Positions 30,170 to 38,767 of a stretch of 64,000 bases of DNA are shown piece after piece. The DNA is from Rhodoferax sp. BAB1 (GTDB lineage: Bacteria; Pseudomonadota; Gammaproteobacteria; Burkholderiales; Burkholderiaceae_C). The notes below the pieces were generated by a model. The model made no database searches, was not told where the DNA came from, and was given only the letters and a program-made list of their open reading frames with translations. The stretch spans positions 3,616,001 through 3,680,000 of the forward strand of contig NZ_CP054424.1 of assembly GCF_013334205.1 (NCBI RefSeq), given 5' to 3'. How positions within the stretch are numbered: position 1 is the first letter of the stretch; each line of letters opens with the position of its first letter. The translations under genes were made by a program, and so were the position numbers.

Positions 30170-30766
30170 TCAGCGCTGCACGCGTACCAGGGCGGTCTCG
30201 TGGCCGGCAGCCTCGATCTGGGCCTTGATCTTCTCGGCCTCATCCTTCTTGTCATAGGGGCCGACGCGCACGCGGAAGATCTGGCGGCCTGACTGCTCAC
30301 GCTCGGTCACCTTGGCTTCCACGCCGGTCAGCGAGAGCTTGGCGCGCTGGGCCTCGGCATCTTCGGGGGTGCGGAAGGCGCCGACCTGGATGAAATAGGC
30401 GAAGGGATCGGCGGCACCCGCCTTGGCACGCGCCAGGTCGCCCAAGGGGTCGGCCGAGGGTTTGCTGTCGGCCTTGGCCGGCGGCGGCTTGACCGCAGGC
30501 GCCGGCGTGGCGGGCTTGGTCGCAGCCTTGGGGGCCGAGGCGGCCGGTGCCGGCGGCTTGGTCTTGTTGTAGAGCGGAGCGTTCGGGTCCCAGTCCTTGT
30601 TGCGCTTTTCCTCGGCCGCATCCTGGTCGGGGGTGCGGTTCTGCCCCTTGTTCAGGAAGGGCACCGGGGTCTTGGTCACGTAGAGGGCGACCATCAGCGC
30701 CACGGCCAGGCCGATGACGACGCCGATGATCAGGCCCAGGATGGTTCCGCCGCGTTGCTGTTTCAT
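30170..30766 (-). CDS. SPOR-domain cell-division protein (FtsN-like)
   Basis: A 198-residue bitopic protein: short cytoplasmic start (MKQQRGGT), one membrane helix (about 9-31), a Lys/Pro/Ala-rich periplasmic linker, and a C-terminal SPOR domain (about 120-198, FIQVGAFRTPEDAEAQRAKL). SPOR domains bind denuded glycan strands at the division septum. Position between argS and dsbA and this architecture fit an FtsN-like division protein, although FtsN is poorly conserved. ATG 30766 is chosen; the upstream extension lacks a ribosome-binding site. Confidence 0.85.
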   Translation of the reverse strand: MKQQRGGTILGLIIGVVIGLAVALMVALYVTKTPVPFLNKGQNRTPDQDAAEEKRNKDWDPNAPLYNKTKPPAPAASAPKAATKPATPAPAVKPPPAKADSKPSADPLGDLARAKAGAADPFAYFIQVGAFRTPEDAEAQRAKLSLTGVEAKVTEREQSGRQIFRVRVGPYDKKDEAEKIKAQIEAAGHETALVRVQR

Positions 30767-30806
30767 GAATTCTCTTGTCGTGCTGATGAACAATGCCGCC
30801 GAGGGC

Positions 30807-32492
30807 TCACATCTTCTCCGGTGCGCTCACGCCCAGCACCGCCAGGCCATTGTGCAGCACCTGCGCCGTGGCGGCCACCAGGGCCAGCCGTGCGCGCTTG
30901 AGCGCCTCGTCCTCCACCAGGATGCGCTCGGCATCATAGTAGCTGTGGTAGCTGGCGGCCAGCTCGCGCAGGTAGAAGGTCACGTCGTGCGGCGCGAAGT
31001 CCTGCGCGGCGGCCGTGAGCATCTCGGGGTACCTGGAGAGCTGCAGCATCAGGCCCTGGGCCGCCGGGCTGTTCAGCAGCGCCAGGTCCGCGTCCTTGAG
31101 CGTGCTGCGGTGGCCGCCTTCCTTCTCGCGCCAGGTGTTGATGACCGAGCAGATGCGCGCATGCGCGTACTGCACGTAGTAGACCGGGTTCTCGTTGTTC
31201 TTCTGCACGGCCAGGTCCACGTCGAAGGTGTACTCGGTGTCGGGCTTGCGGCTGAGCAGGAAAAAGCGCACCGCGTCCTTGCTGGTCCACTCGATCAGGT
31301 CGCGTAGCGTCACGTAGCTGCCGGCGCGCTTGGAGATCTTCACTTCCTGGCCGCCGCGCACCACGCGCACCATGGTGTGCAGCACGTAGTCGGGGAAACC
31401 CTGGGGGATGCCCAGGCCCACGGCCTGCAGGCCGGCGCGCACGCGCGCAATGGTGCCGTGGTGGTCGGTGCCCTGGATGTTCACGACCTTCTCGTAGCCG
31501 CGCTCGAACTTGGTGATGTGGTAGGCCACGTCCGGCACGAAGTAGGTGTAGCTGCCATCGCCCTTGCGCATGACGCGGTCCTTGTCGTCGCCGTACTCGG
31601 TGGTCTTGAGCCACAGGGCGCCGTCGTGCTCGTAGGTCTTGCCGGCCTCGCGCAGCTTCTGCACGGCGGCGTCGACCTTGCCGCTGGTGTACAGGCTGGA
31701 CTCGAGGTAGTAGTTGTCGAACTTCACGGCGAAGGCCTTGAGGTCCAGGTCCTGTTCGTGGCGCAGGTAGGCCACGGCGAACAGGCGCATGCCGTCCAGG
31801 TCGTTCACGTCGCCGCTGGCGGTGAACTCGCGGTCGTCCGACCTGACCGATTTTTTCGCCATGAAGTCGGCCGCGATGTCGGCGATGTAGTCGCCGTTGT
31901 AGGCGGCTTCCGGCCACTCGGCGTCGCCGGGCTTGAAACCCCTGGCGCGCAGCTGCACGCTGTTGGCCAGGGTGCCGATCTGCACACCGGCGTCGTTGTA
32001 ATAGAACTCGCGGCTGACCTCCCAGCCCTGGGTCTGGAAGAGGTTGCAGATGGCGTCGCCCAGGGCACCCTGGCGGCCGTGGCCCACGTGCAGCGGGCCC
32101 GTGGGGTTGGCCGAGACGAACTCGACCATCATGCGCCGGCCATTGGCCAGCTGGTGCCCGTACTGCGCACCCTGCGACAGCACTTCGCGCACCACCTGCT
32201 GCTTGGCGGCGGGTTTGAGGCGGATGTTGATGAAACCGGGGCCGGCGATCTCCACCGCCTCGACCCAGGTCGAGAAGGCCGGGGTGGCCAGCAGCGCGCT
32301 GCGCAGGCTCTCGGCCACCTGGCGCGGGGGCTGCTTCAGGGGTTTGGCCAGCTGCATGGCCGCCGTGGTGGCCAGGTCGCCGTGTTCGGCCATCTTGGGG
32401 GATTCGAAGGCCGCCCGCGCACCGGCGCCGGGCAGCAGCTGCTCCAGCACGATGCCGAGGGTCTGGAGCAGTTCGTTTTTGACAGTCAACAT
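30807..32492 (-). CDS. argS: Arginyl-tRNA synthetase
   Basis: A 561-residue class I synthetase. The HIGH-type motif is HVGH (135-138, in [15 protein letters not shown]), the KMSK-equivalent is KISKRAG, and the C-terminal DALR anticodon-binding domain ends with the canonical [14 protein letters not shown] tail. Start ATG 32492 gives [10 protein letters not shown], the usual N-terminus; the frame continues upstream without support. It heads the operon with the SPOR protein and dsbA. Confidence 0.96.
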   Translation of the reverse strand: MLTVKNELLQTLGIVLEQLLPGAGARAAFESPKMAEHGDLATTAAMQLAKPLKQPPRQVAESLRSALLATPAFSTWVEAVEIAGPGFINIRLKPAAKQQVVREVLSQGAQYGHQLANGRRMMVEFVSANPTGPLHVGHGRQGALGDAICNLFQTQGWEVSREFYYNDAGVQIGTLANSVQLRARGFKPGDAEWPEAAYNGDYIADIAADFMAKKSVRSDDREFTASGDVNDLDGMRLFAVAYLRHEQDLDLKAFAVKFDNYYLESSLYTSGKVDAAVQKLREAGKTYEHDGALWLKTTEYGDDKDRVMRKGDGSYTYFVPDVAYHITKFERGYEKVVNIQGTDHHGTIARVRAGLQAVGLGIPQGFPDYVLHTMVRVVRGGQEVKISKRAGSYVTLRDLIEWTSKDAVRFFLLSRKPDTEYTFDVDLAVQKNNENPVYYVQYAHARICSVINTWREKEGGHRSTLKDADLALLNSPAAQGLMLQLSRYPEMLTAAAQDFAPHDVTFYLRELAASYHSYYDAERILVEDEALKRARLALVAATAQVLHNGLAVLGVSAPEKM

Positions 32493-32646
32493 GGCCCTGA
32501 TTCTACTGACCGGGGCTGCGCCGCCCGCCGGGGCGCCGTGCAAGCCGGGGTAACCGTTTGTCAGCAGATTTGCCGGCCCGGCCGTTGTATGCTGGAATCG
32601 GCTTGCGATTCAATACCCCAACCCCACCCATTCTGGAGGAGACACC

Positions 32647-32955
32647 ATGAAAAAACTGCTGACCCTGCTCGCCCTCGGCCTGTCCCTGAGCCTTGGCGTT
32701 GCGCATGCCGATGAAGAGAAAAAGGCGCCGACGGCCCAGCAGAACAAGATGAGCATGTGCAACAAGGAAGCCGGTGACAAGAAGGGCGACGAGCGCAAGA
32801 AATTCATGAGCGAGTGTCTCAAGGCCAAGCCGGCCGCCGCGACGGCCAAGGCCACGCCCCAGCAGGAGCGCATGAAGAAGTGCAATGCCGACGCCACCGG
32901 CAAGACCGGCGACGAGCGCAAGAAGTTCATGAGCCAGTGCCTGAGCAACAAATAA
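32647..32955 (+). CDS. psiF: PsiF-repeat periplasmic protein
   Basis: A 102-residue protein with signal peptide (cleavage after AHA, about residue 21) and two copies of the PsiF repeat (MCNKEAGDKKGDERKKFMSE and KCNADATGKTGDERKKFMSQ), each with two Cys. PsiF proteins are phosphate-starvation-inducible in enterobacteria; the molecular role is unknown. AGGAG lies just before ATG 32647. A bidirectional terminator follows. I could not find a convincing Pho box upstream. Confidence 0.88.
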   Translation: MKKLLTLLALGLSLSLGVAHADEEKKAPTAQQNKMSMCNKEAGDKKGDERKKFMSECLKAKPAAATAKATPQQERMKKCNADATGKTGDERKKFMSQCLSNK

Positions 32956-32971
32956 GCTGCCAGCGCCTGTC

Positions 32972-32999
32972 AAAAAGCCCCGCAGAGCGGGGCTTTTTT
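32972..32999. terminator. Bidirectional terminator between psiF and LysR gene
   Basis: Stem AGCCCCGC (32976-32983) and GCGGGGCT (32987-32994) with an AGA loop, flanked by A5 on the left and T6 on the right, so it can work for both convergent genes. Confidence 0.9.
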
Positions 33000-33012
33000 C
33001 TGGTCGCCGCTT

Positions 33013-33936
33013 TCAGCGGCGTACCTGCCAGAAGCCGGGCTGGCCGTAGTGGTGCTTGAGAAAGTCCACCCACAGCCGCACGCGCAGCGGCAGGTGCTTG
33101 CGTTGCGGGAACACCGCATAGATGCCGTTGGGCGGCGCGGCGAACTCCTCCAGCACGGCCACCAGGCGGCCTTCGGCGATCTCCTCTTCCACCTCCCAGG
33201 AGCTGCGCCAGGCGATGCCATGGCCCGCCAGGCACCAGTTGTGCAGCACCTGGCCGTCCGAGCAGTCCATGGGGCCGCCGGGGCGCAGGTGCATGACTTC
33301 CCGGGCGTCATCCTTGGGAACGCTGAATGCCCAGCCGCGGGTCTGCGAAGCGTCGCTGGACAACACCAGGCAGTCGAAGCGGGTCAGGTCCTGCGGCACC
33401 AGGGGCGTGCCGTGGCGCTTGAGAAAGTCGGGGGTGGCCACGCACAGGCGCCGGTTGTCGGCCATGCGTACGCTGACCAGGGAGGAATCCGGCATGTCGC
33501 CCACGCGCACCGCGCAGTCATACCCTTCGCCGGCAATGTCCACCACCCGGTCGCTGAGGTTCAGGGAGATGGTCACATCGGCATGCAGTTCGCGAAACTT
33601 GGGAACCAGGGGCGCCACATGGCGGCGGCCGAAACCGGCCGGCGCCGTGATCCGCAGGTGGCCGCTGGCCTTGACACCGCCGGCCGAGACGCTGGCTTCG
33701 GCATTGGCCACATCGGTGAGCAAGCGCTGGCAATCCTCCAGGAAGGCGCTGCCCTCGTGGGTCAGGCTGATGCGCCGCGTGGTGCGCACCAGCAGCTTCA
33801 CACCCAGGCGTTCCTCTAGCGCGTCCAGCCGCCGGCCCATGATGGCGGGGGCCACGCCCTCGGCATGGGCGGCAGCGGTCAGGCTGCCGCGGGTGGCCAC
33901 CGAGACGAAGGACTCCATTTGTTTGAGCTTGTCCAT
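33013..33936 (-). CDS. LysR-family transcriptional regulator
   Basis: A 307-residue LysR regulator: N-terminal winged helix-turn-helix (about 4-62; MDKLKQMESFVSVATRGSLT is typical) and a C-terminal periplasmic-binding-like effector domain. It resembles the broad AaeR/DsdC-like group often found near oxidoreductases; the effector is unknown. It is divergent from a diguanylate cyclase gene across 94 nt that hold the inverted repeat CAATTA/TAATTG, a plausible autoregulatory site. Confidence 0.88.
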   Translation of the reverse strand: MDKLKQMESFVSVATRGSLTAAAHAEGVAPAIMGRRLDALEERLGVKLLVRTTRRISLTHEGSAFLEDCQRLLTDVANAEASVSAGGVKASGHLRITAPAGFGRRHVAPLVPKFRELHADVTISLNLSDRVVDIAGEGYDCAVRVGDMPDSSLVSVRMADNRRLCVATPDFLKRHGTPLVPQDLTRFDCLVLSSDASQTRGWAFSVPKDDAREVMHLRPGGPMDCSDGQVLHNWCLAGHGIAWRSSWEVEEEIAEGRLVAVLEEFAAPPNGIYAVFPQRKHLPLRVRLWVDFLKHHYGQPGFWQVRR

Positions 33937-33940
33937 TGAA

Positions 33941-33968
33941 CAATTATGTCTCTGCGTGCAGCTAATTG
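33941..33968. promoter_or_regulatory. Inverted repeat, candidate LysR operator
   Basis: CAATTA (33941-33946) and its complement TAATTG (33963-33968) are separated by 16 nt, directly upstream of the LysR start codon. The left arm overlaps a CATAAT box on the minus strand, as expected for autorepression. Confidence 0.35.
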
Positions 33969-34030
33969 AGGAAAAACAAGACGGATTTGTTCATTTTTGA
34001 GAAAATCAGGACATCACTTCCCAGGCGACC

Positions 34031-35302
34031 GTGGACACCTCCCCTGCCTCCATCTACCCCGAAAGCCTGCCCAGGCTGCAGGAAGAGGCCATCCAGGCGC
34101 GCATGATGCGCGAGCTCTTCGCGCGCACGAGGGAATCGGCGCTGGTCGGTGTCCTGCCGGTTTTCCTGATCGTCTGGTCCCACTGGACAGCCCAGCCGCG
34201 CGAACAGTTGCTGCTGTGGGCCGGCTGTGCCCTGCTGGTGCTGACTTTTCGCGTCCTGCTGGCCCATGTCTTCCTGGCGGCCTTGCCGCAGACCCAGATC
34301 GTGCATGGGCGGCTGTGGTTCGGCCTGGAGTGGCTGGGCTCCGTCGGCCTGGCGGCGGTCTGGGTTGGCAGCATCACCATGGTGGGCACGGGCCAGGTCG
34401 ATGTGCTCTTCTTCCTGCGCCTGATCTTCATCGTGGCCCTGGTGGCCTTCCTGTTGAGTGCGCTGGGCATCGAGATGCGGCTCTACGCCAGCTTCATGAT
34501 CGCCATCGTGGCCGGCACCCTGTGGCAACTGCACCGGCACTACCCGGGTTTCGTCCAGGAGCTGCCGGTGGTGAACTGGGCCTTCGTGGTCTATGCGGTG
34601 ATGCTGCTGGTGCGCAGTCGCGGCGAGCACCGGCGCACACGCGAATGGGTGCGCGCGCGCCTGACCCAGCGCAAGCTGCTGGACCAGCTGCACCAGAACA
34701 TCCAGCAGGAACTGCAGATGCACGAACTGCTGCGCAGCCGCACCCAGGAGCTGGAGGCGACCAACCGCAAGCTTGGTGAACTGGCCATCCGCGACGGCCT
34801 GACAGGCGCCTTCCGCCGCGGCCACATCGAGGCCGAACTGCGCCGCCAGGTCAAGGCCTGGGAGCGTCAGCCCGAGGACTTCTCCATCCTGCTGCTGGAC
34901 ATCGATTTCTTCAAGCGCGTCAACGACGCGCATGGCCACGCCGTGGGCGACGAGGTGCTGCGGCGCCTGGCAACGCAGGCCCAGGAAACGCTGCGCGGTA
35001 GCGACATCTTCGGCCGCTGGGGCGGGGAGGAGTTCATCGTGCTCTTGCCGGCCACGCCCCTGTCGCAGGCCGTGGAGGCCGGCGAACGCCTGCGCCTGGC
35101 CATCGCGGACCTGACGTTCACGGGCGAAGGCGGGCGCCGCTTCTGCATCACGGTCTCGGTCGGCGTGGCCCAGCTGGCGCCCGGTGAAACCGCAGACACC
35201 CTGACCGAGCGGGCCGACAAGGCGCTTTACGCCGCCAAGAGTGCCGGGCGCAACCGCGTGCTGGCCTACGAGCCCGGGCAGACCCAGTTCAGCGCGCTCT
35301 GA
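34031..35302 (+). CDS. Membrane-bound diguanylate cyclase (GGDEF)
   Basis: A 423-residue protein with about five to six membrane helices (about 36-195), a coiled-coil linker (about 205-250) and a C-terminal GGDEF domain. The active-site loop is GGEEF (331-335), an active variant. The inhibitory I-site RGSD (322-325) is present five residues before it, so product inhibition is expected. It should make cyclic di-GMP at the inner membrane in response to an unknown signal. The start is GTG 34031; the sensor region resembles no named domain that I recognise. Confidence 0.9.
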   Translation: MDTSPASIYPESLPRLQEEAIQARMMRELFARTRESALVGVLPVFLIVWSHWTAQPREQLLLWAGCALLVLTFRVLLAHVFLAALPQTQIVHGRLWFGLEWLGSVGLAAVWVGSITMVGTGQVDVLFFLRLIFIVALVAFLLSALGIEMRLYASFMIAIVAGTLWQLHRHYPGFVQELPVVNWAFVVYAVMLLVRSRGEHRRTREWVRARLTQRKLLDQLHQNIQQELQMHELLRSRTQELEATNRKLGELAIRDGLTGAFRRGHIEAELRRQVKAWERQPEDFSILLLDIDFFKRVNDAHGHAVGDEVLRRLATQAQETLRGSDIFGRWGGEEFIVLLPATPLSQAVEAGERLRLAIADLTFTGEGGRRFCITVSVGVAQLAPGETADTLTERADKALYAAKSAGRNRVLAYEPGQTQFSAL

Positions 35303-35304
35303 GA

Positions 35305-35352
35305 GCCTGTTCACGGTCCCGCAGGGCGCGCGTTAAGGACCGGCTAACAGGC
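35305..35352. repeat. Two-part inverted repeat after the GGDEF gene
   Basis: GCCTGTT (35305-35311) pairs with AACAGGC (35346-35352), and inside it GGTCC (35315-35319) pairs with GGACC (35337-35341). There is no T-tract; it could be a weak terminator or an intergenic repeat. Confidence 0.5.
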
Positions 35353-35406
35353 CCTTGCGCAAATCCAAATGGCGCCCGGCCGGCGGCAGGCGCATGATCT
35401 GCGCCC

Positions 35407-36273
35407 ATGAACATCCCCGCTTCCACCCCCACCCTGGCGCTGGACACCCTGCGCGACTGGATCGGCCGCAGCGAGACCCGCGCGGACCAGCTCAGCACCA
35501 CCCCGGTGGCTGCCCTCTCGGCCACGCTGGACCGGGACGACCCGGCCCCCGTGCCCGGCACCGCGCTGCCGCCGCTGTGGCACTGGCTCTACTTCACGCC
35601 GCTCACGCGCCACAGCGAGATCGGCGAGGACGGCCATGCCCGGCGCGGCGGTTTCCTGCCGCCCGTGCCGCTGCCGCGGCGCATGTGGGCCGGTGGCCGG
35701 CTGGACTTTGTGCAGCCGCTGCGCGTGGGTGAAAACGTGACACGCGTGTCCACCATCAAGGACGTGACGGTGAAGGAGGGCCGCAGCGGCGCCCTGGTCT
35801 TCGTCTGCGTGCGCCATGAATTCAGCAATGCCCAGGGCCTGGCACTGAGCGAGGAGCACGACATCGTCTACCGCGATGCACCGCTGCCCGGTGCGCCGCA
35901 GCCTGCGCCCACCCCGGCGCCGCGCGACGAGCAGTTCAGCCGCGAGATCGTGCCCGACCCGGTGCTGCTGTTCCGCTACTCGGCGCTGACCTTCAACGGC
36001 CACCGCATCCATTACGACCGCAGCTACGTCACCGGTGTGGAGGGTTACCCCGGCCTCATCGTGCACGGCCCGCTGATCGCCACGCTGTTGACGGACCTGC
36101 TGCGCCGGAATCTGCCCAACGCCCAGGTGAAGCGTTTCAGCTTCAAGGCCGTGCGCCCCACCTTCGACATCCATCCCTTCACGGTCTGCGGCAAGCGCGA
36201 GGGCCAGACCGTCACGCTCTGGGGCCGTGACCACGAGGGCTGGCTCACCATGCAGGCCACGGCCGAGATATGA
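35407..36273 (+). CDS. MaoC/FAS1-like acyl-CoA hydratase (mesaconyl-C4-CoA hydratase type)
   Basis: A 288-residue double hot-dog protein. The first half matches the MaoC-dehydratase N-terminal (FAS1-like) domain (PPLWHWLYFTP, RRMWAGGRLDF), and the second half carries the hydratase segment YSALTFNGHRIHYDRSY with the catalytic Asn/His, then IVHGPLIATLL. Relatives hydrate mesaconyl-C4-CoA or itaconyl-CoA to citramalyl-CoA. It heads an operon with an acyl-CoA dehydrogenase and a CoA-transferase, although a 156-nt gap with hairpins separates it from them. Confidence 0.82.
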   Translation: MNIPASTPTLALDTLRDWIGRSETRADQLSTTPVAALSATLDRDDPAPVPGTALPPLWHWLYFTPLTRHSEIGEDGHARRGGFLPPVPLPRRMWAGGRLDFVQPLRVGENVTRVSTIKDVTVKEGRSGALVFVCVRHEFSNAQGLALSEEHDIVYRDAPLPGAPQPAPTPAPRDEQFSREIVPDPVLLFRYSALTFNGHRIHYDRSYVTGVEGYPGLIVHGPLIATLLTDLLRRNLPNAQVKRFSFKAVRPTFDIHPFTVCGKREGQTVTLWGRDHEGWLTMQATAEI

Positions 36274-36283
36274 AGCACCCCCC

Positions 36284-36330
36284 GAGACGCTGCGCGTCTC
36301 CCCCCTCTCTCGCCTTCGGCGGGAGGGGGG
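36284..36330. repeat. Tandem hairpins between hydratase and acyl-CoA dehydrogenase genes
   Basis: A perfect hairpin GAGACGC/GCGTCTC (36284-36300, TGC loop) is followed immediately by a longer, imperfect C-rich/G-rich stem around TTC (36301-36330). The arrangement recalls the array at 14103-14201 but the sequence differs. No T-tract follows. Confidence 0.55.
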
Positions 36331-36429
36331 CGCAGCCAGTGGCCCGGCAAAGCCGGTTCCACGGCTGCCTCGGAAGGGCTGGCTGCGCGGCTTTGAATTT
36401 CTTCCCACAAAAAAGATGAACCCACACCG

Positions 36430-37587
36430 ATGAACAAGACCGACAAATACCAGGACATCCGCGACGCCGTGCGCGGTCTCTGCGCCCAGTTCCCCGACGA
36501 ATACCACCGCAAGATCGACGCGGCGCGCATATACCCCGAAGAGTTCGTCGACGCCTTGACGAAGGCTGGCTGGCTGGGCGCGCTGATCCCGCAGGAATAC
36601 GGCGGCTCCGGCCTGGGCCTGACCGAGGCCTCGGTCATCATGGAAGAGATCAACCGCAGCGGCGGCAACGCCGGCGCCTGCCACGGCCAGATGTACAACA
36701 TGGGCACCCTGCTGCGCCACGGATCCAAGGCGCAGAAAGAGCTGTACCTGCCCAGGATCGCCTCCGGTGAATGGCGCCTGCAGTCCATGGGCGTGACCGA
36801 GCCCAGTACCGGCACCGACACCACCAAGATCAAGACCACGGCGGTGAAGAAGGGCGACCGTTACGTGGTCAACGGCCAGAAGGTCTGGATCTCGCGCGTG
36901 CAGCACTCGGACTTCATGATCTTGCTGGCGCGCACCACGCCGCTGGCCGATGTGAAGAAAAAGAGCGAGGGCATGTCCATCTTCATGGTCGATCTGCGCC
37001 AGGCCGAGAAGGCCGGCCTGACCGTACGGCCCATCCCCAACATGGTTAACCATGAAACGAATGAACTCTTCTTCGAGAACCTGGAGATCCCGGCCGAGAA
37101 CCTGATCGGTCAGGAAGGCCAGGGTTTCAAGTACATCCTCGACGGCCTCAACGCCGAGCGCACCCTGATTGCCGCCGAATGCATCGGCGACGGCTACTGG
37201 TTCGTCGATCGCGTGACGAAGTATGTGAAGGACCGCGTAGTCTTCGGCCGCCCCACGGGCCAGAACCAGGGCGTGCAGTTCCCCATCGCCGAGAGCTACA
37301 TCGAAGTCGAGGCCGCCAACCTCATGCGCTGGAAAGCCTGCGAGTTGTTCGACGCGCACCAGCCCTGCGGTGCCGAGGCGAACATGGCCAAGTACCTGGC
37401 GGCCAAGGCCTCCTGGGAAGCGGCCAACGTCTGCCTGCAGATGCATGGCGGTTTCGGCTTCGCCTGCGAATACGACATCGAGCGCAAGTTCCGCGAGACC
37501 CGCCTGTACCAGGTGGCGCCGATCTCGACCAACCTGATCTTCTCCTACGTCGCCGAGCACCTGCTGGGCCTGCCGAGGTCGTTCTGA
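36430..37587 (+). CDS. Acyl-CoA dehydrogenase family protein
   Basis: A 385-residue acyl-CoA dehydrogenase with conserved FAD segments (MGVTEPSTGTD, WISRVQ) and C-terminal QMHGGFGFACEYDIERKFRE. The position that in medium-chain enzymes carries the catalytic Glu (YEGT) reads VAPIST, so the base must lie elsewhere or the reaction differs. Stop and next start overlap (TGATG), coupling it to the CoA-transferase. It probably introduces a double bond in a dicarboxylyl-CoA, but the substrate is unknown. Confidence 0.87.
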   Translation: MNKTDKYQDIRDAVRGLCAQFPDEYHRKIDAARIYPEEFVDALTKAGWLGALIPQEYGGSGLGLTEASVIMEEINRSGGNAGACHGQMYNMGTLLRHGSKAQKELYLPRIASGEWRLQSMGVTEPSTGTDTTKIKTTAVKKGDRYVVNGQKVWISRVQHSDFMILLARTTPLADVKKKSEGMSIFMVDLRQAEKAGLTVRPIPNMVNHETNELFFENLEIPAENLIGQEGQGFKYILDGLNAERTLIAAECIGDGYWFVDRVTKYVKDRVVFGRPTGQNQGVQFPIAESYIEVEAANLMRWKACELFDAHQPCGAEANMAKYLAAKASWEAANVCLQMHGGFGFACEYDIERKFRETRLYQVAPISTNLIFSYVAEHLLGLPRSF

Positions 37588-38765
37588 TGAAACCTCTCAC
37601 GGGCATCACCGTCGTCACGCTGGAACACGCCATTGCCGCACCCTTCTGCTCGCGCCAGCTGGCCGACCAGGGCGCGCGTGTCATCAAGGTCGAGCGCCCT
37701 GAGGTGGGTGACTTCGCGCGCGGTTACGACAGCCGCGTCAAGGGCCTGTCCTCGCACTTCACCTGGACCAACCGCTCCAAGGAAAGCCTGACGCTCGACC
37801 TCAAGCACGGGAAAGCGGCGGACATCATGGACCGGTTGCTGGCGCAGGCCGACGTGCTGGTGCAGAACCTTGCCCCGGGTGCGGCCGCGCGCATGGGCCT
37901 GTCCTTCGAGGCTCTGCACGAGAAATATCCGAAGCTCATCGTCTGCGACATTTCGGGTTATGGCGACAGCGGGCCCTACCGCGACAAGAAGGCCTACGAC
38001 CTGTTGATCCAGAGCGAGGCCGGTTTCCTCTCGGTGACGGGCTCGCCCGACGAGCCCGCCAAGGCCGGCTGCTCCATTGCCGACATCGCCGCCGGCATGT
38101 ACGCCTATACCAACATCCTCACCGCGCTGCTCCAGCGTGGCCGCACCGGCCTGGGCCGGCGCATCGACGTCTCCATGCTGGAGAGCATGGCCGAGTGGAT
38201 GAGTTTTCCCATGTACTACGCCTATGACGGCGAGGCGCCGCCGCCGCGCGCCGGCGCCTCGCACGCCACCATCTATCCCTACGGCCCTTTTGCCGCCGGT
38301 GATGGCAAGAGTGTCATGCTGGGCCTGCAGAACGAGCGCGAGTGGGCGGTGTTCTGCGACAAGGTGCTCCAGCAACCGACGCTGGCGAAAGACGCACGCT
38401 TCGATGCCAACGCCAAGCGCTCGGCCGCGCGGGCCGAGGTCAAGGCCTTGATCGAGACCGCCTTCGGAAAATTGACGGCGGCCCAGGTGATAGCCCGACT
38501 GGAAGACGCCGGCATCGCCAACGCCCAGGTCAACACCATGGCCGATTTGTGGGCGCACCCGCAGCTGCAGGCGCGCCGGCGTTGGACCGAGGTGAGTTCG
38601 CCCGTGGGCCCCGTGCCTGCGCTGCTGCCACCCGGTGCGCCGGACGAATCGCACGTGCGCATGGACGCCATCCCGGCCGTGGGCCAGCACAGCGAGGCCA
38701 TCCTGCGTGAGCTGGGCCTGAGCGCCAGCGAGATCGAACAACTCAAGAACGAACAAGCCATCTGA
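37587..38765 (+). CDS. CaiB/BaiF (class III) CoA-transferase
   Basis: A 392-residue family III CoA-transferase. Asp138 in AYDLLIQSEAG occupies the family catalytic-Asp position, and the segment MLGLQNEREWAVFC is typical of the second domain. It transfers CoA between carboxylates, probably succinyl-CoA to the pathway acid. ATG 37587 overlaps the preceding stop by one base. It is followed after 2 nt by the MmgE/PrpD gene, so the three are tightly coupled. Confidence 0.88.
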   Translation: MKPLTGITVVTLEHAIAAPFCSRQLADQGARVIKVERPEVGDFARGYDSRVKGLSSHFTWTNRSKESLTLDLKHGKAADIMDRLLAQADVLVQNLAPGAAARMGLSFEALHEKYPKLIVCDISGYGDSGPYRDKKAYDLLIQSEAGFLSVTGSPDEPAKAGCSIADIAAGMYAYTNILTALLQRGRTGLGRRIDVSMLESMAEWMSFPMYYAYDGEAPPPRAGASHATIYPYGPFAAGDGKSVMLGLQNEREWAVFCDKVLQQPTLAKDARFDANAKRSAARAEVKALIETAFGKLTAAQVIARLEDAGIANAQVNTMADLWAHPQLQARRRWTEVSSPVGPVPALLPPGAPDESHVRMDAIPAVGQHSEAILRELGLSASEIEQLKNEQAI

Positions 38766-38767
38766 AC

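Noticed and set aside
32560..32646. Pho box upstream of psiF
   Set aside because: Only a loose resemblance to one half-site; the required pair of CTGTCAT-like repeats is not present.
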